From: Actinokineospora xionganensis
GTDB taxonomy: Bacteria; Actinomycetota; Actinomycetes; Mycobacteriales; Pseudonocardiaceae
NCBI RefSeq assembly: GCF_014323725.1
Contig: NZ_JABVED010000006.1
Coordinates: 271,627-335,626, forward strand
Length of the DNA: 64,000 bases
Reading direction: 5' to 3'
Each line of letters opens with the position of its first letter. Position 1 is the stretch's first letter. The notes under the pieces were generated by a model. That model was not told the origin of the DNA. It ran no database searches and worked only from the letters and a program-made list of their open reading frames with translations. The translations under genes and the position numbers were made by a program. This document shows, piece by piece, positions 62,659-64,000 of the stretch.

Positions 62659-63798
62659 GTGCATGTCTTGTTCTCCAGCCTGCCCAGCCATGGCCACACC
62701 TACCCCCTGCTCCCCTTGGCGATCGCGGCCAAGGAACAGGGGCACCGCGTCACCTACGCGACCGATGTCTCGTTCCACCCCGTCCTGAGCCCCCTCGGGT
62801 TCGACGTCGTCGATGTCGGAACCACCATCGGCGATGCCTTCAGCCAGGTCACCCAGGGCGCCCCGCCCGACTTCCGCGACCCCGAGGCGATGGCCGAGGT
62901 GGTGAGCAGTGTCTTCATGTCGGTGCTGGCCCGCCGCTTCGCCGCCGACCTGCGCCCTGTCCTCGACCGCGAGAAGCCCGACCTGGTGATCTACGAGGCG
63001 GGCTGCACGGGCGCCGGGCTCGCCGCCAAAGCCGCGGGAATCCCCGTGCTGTGCCACGCCTTCGGCCGGGGAGGCCTCGGGATCGTCTTCCCCGACTTCC
63101 TCACCAAGCAAGCCGAGGTGGCCGCCGAACTCGGGGTCGACTACGACCCGGCCGGGCCGTTTCCCGACCCGTATCTGGACATCTACCCGGCGTCCCTGCA
63201 GGACAAGGAGTTCCTCACCTTCCCCAAGCGGATCCCGCTGCGTCCGGTGGCCTTCGCCGAGCCGGGCGAGTTGCCCGCGTGGGTGGCCGAGCACGAACGG
63301 CCCTTGGTCTACCTGACCCTGGGCACGGCATTCGGCCAGGCGGCGGTGCTGCGGACCGCGATCGACGGTCTCGCGACGCTGCCCGCCCGGGTGATCGTCG
63401 CGGCGGGGCCGACCGTGGAGATCGCCGACCTCGGCGCGGTGCCGGACAACGTGACCGCGCTGCCCTGGGTTCCGCAGGCGGACCTGTTGCCGCACACCGA
63501 TCTCGTCGTGCACCACGGCGGCAGCGGCACCACGCTCGGGGCCTTGGCCGCCGGTGTGCCGCATCTGTTCATCCCGCAGGGCGCCGACCAGTTCGTCAAC
63601 GCCGACGCGGTGACCGAGAGCGGCGCGGGCCTGCAACTCGTCGGCGACGCGATCACCGTCGAGGCGGTGGCCACGAAGGCGGCCGAACTCCTGGCCGACA
63701 GCGCGGTCGCCGCACGGTCCCGGGAGCTGGCCGCGGAGATCGCCACCATGCCCACCCCCGCCGAAACCGCCGCCACCCTGGAACACCTCACGTCCTAA
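62659..63798 (+). CDS. GT1-family (macrolide/UGT-type) glycosyltransferase
   Basis: GTG 62659 gives 379 aa of the GT-B fold used for glycosylating small molecules. The N-terminus LFSSLPSHGHTYPLLPLA binds the acceptor, and the sugar-nucleotide site in the C-terminal half reads VVHHGGSGTTLGALAAGVPH followed by PQGADQFVNAD. It has no signal peptide and acts in the cytoplasm. Acceptor may be an isoprenoid, polyketide or a foreign macrolide. A long inverted repeat follows its stop. Confidence 0.9.
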   Translation: MHVLFSSLPSHGHTYPLLPLAIAAKEQGHRVTYATDVSFHPVLSPLGFDVVDVGTTIGDAFSQVTQGAPPDFRDPEAMAEVVSSVFMSVLARRFAADLRPVLDREKPDLVIYEAGCTGAGLAAKAAGIPVLCHAFGRGGLGIVFPDFLTKQAEVAAELGVDYDPAGPFPDPYLDIYPASLQDKEFLTFPKRIPLRPVAFAEPGELPAWVAEHERPLVYLTLGTAFGQAAVLRTAIDGLATLPARVIVAAGPTVEIADLGAVPDNVTALPWVPQADLLPHTDLVVHHGGSGTTLGALAAGVPHLFIPQGADQFVNADAVTESGAGLQLVGDAITVEAVATKAAELLADSAVAARSRELAAEIATMPTPAETAATLEHLTS

Positions 63799-63803
63799 CC
63801 CCT

Positions 63804-63929
63804 CGCGAGTCCAACGTTCAGAACAACGAGTCCGACGTTCAGAACATCCACTTTCGTCTCACGGCACCGTGAGATCGAAATTCGAATGTTTTGAACGTCG
63901 GACTCGTTGTTCTGAACGTTGGACTCGCG
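63804..63929. repeat. 126-bp inverted repeat made of four GAGTCCRACGTTCARAACA units
   Basis: Each arm of about 44 bp holds two tandem copies of a 21-bp unit (GAGTCCAACGTTCAGAACA, then GAGTCCGACGTTCAGAACA), and the arms face each other around the perfect palindrome CTCACGGCACCGTGAG at 63858-63873. The arms differ at only one base over their first 44. It starts 6 bp after the glycosyltransferase stop and can form a very long hairpin. It looks like an intergenic repeat element of the genome and could also act as a terminator. Confidence 0.85.
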
Positions 63930-64000
63930 GTTTCGGGGTTGGGTGGAGTTTCGGATACTGGTAGTCTCTGGAGTCTTGCGGACTCTCGGGAGGCCTGGCG

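Overview
The window is 64 kb of very GC-rich DNA with dense genes, frequent GTG/TTG starts, four-base start/stop overlaps and a strong third-position G/C bias. F420-dependent-type oxidoreductase, class E sortase, streptogrisin-like protease, two-domain Pth2 and ECF/XRE regulators point to a filamentous actinomycete, most likely Pseudonocardiales (Actinokineospora/Saccharothrix/Lentzea-like); this placement is inference. The region looks chromosomal and mostly housekeeping or secretory. The only mobile element seen is one decayed TnpB (IS605-type) insertion. There is no rRNA, no complete tRNA and no CRISPR array.

Layout. 1-3.3 kb: the 5' end of clpS, the NAD salvage pair pncB-pncA, and a wecB-type UDP-GlcNAc 2-epimerase that runs 222 bp into pncA from the other side. 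3.3-6.5 kb: a protein-sorting locus with a choice-of-anchor P-like surface protein and a 55-aa LAVTG membrane protein on one strand, and an exosortase-family protein translationally coupled to a membrane glycosyltransferase on the other. 6.5-12.6 kb: a 48-bp tandem repeat, dinG-type helicase, hypotheticals, and serB coupled to a two-domain Pth2. 12.8-17.3 kb: ctaD, the frameshifted tnpB element, proA. 17.4-22 kb: methyltransferase, M50 protease, a flavin monooxygenase divergent from a TetR repressor with two visible operators, then an LLM oxidoreductase/SnoaL-like pair. 22-25 kb: cold shock protein and Tex.

26-30.3 kb is a signalling cluster. A single protein joins ECF sigma regions 2 and 4, a zinc-binding anti-sigma-like module, one membrane helix and an extracellular CAP domain; it lies divergent from a secreted CAP protein, followed by ankyrin, STAS and XRE genes. 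30.9-45.7 kb: streptogrisin-type protease, a Pro-rich membrane-anchored surface protein coupled to a DUF4239 protein, regulators (orphan winged helix, GlxA-type divergent from a rhodanese), a tandem of paralogous proteins, ogt, a secreted metzincin, MBL hydrolase, and an MFS/beta-propeller pair. 45.7-54 kb: a secreted metallophosphoesterase with P-domain, YibE/F, a phosphopantetheinyl transferase, a methyltransferase, an SDR, and a class E sortase with a roughly 400-residue cytoplasmic Pro-rich head.

54-59 kb is a five-gene operon (glutamine synthetase-like ligase, class I amidotransferase-like hydrolase, aldehyde dehydrogenase, SDR, FadR-type regulator), with overlaps at all four junctions, that fits a gamma-glutamylated amine (polyamine-type) degradation route. 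59.4-64 kb: a subtilase whose P-domain closely matches the one in the metallophosphoesterase, an APH-fold kinase divergent from idi, a GT1 glycosyltransferase, and a 126-bp inverted repeat near the right edge.

The two most interesting systems are the exosortase/choice-of-anchor P locus, to which the distant class E sortase may contribute by processing the LAVTG protein, and the membrane-tethered sigma factor with its CAP domain.
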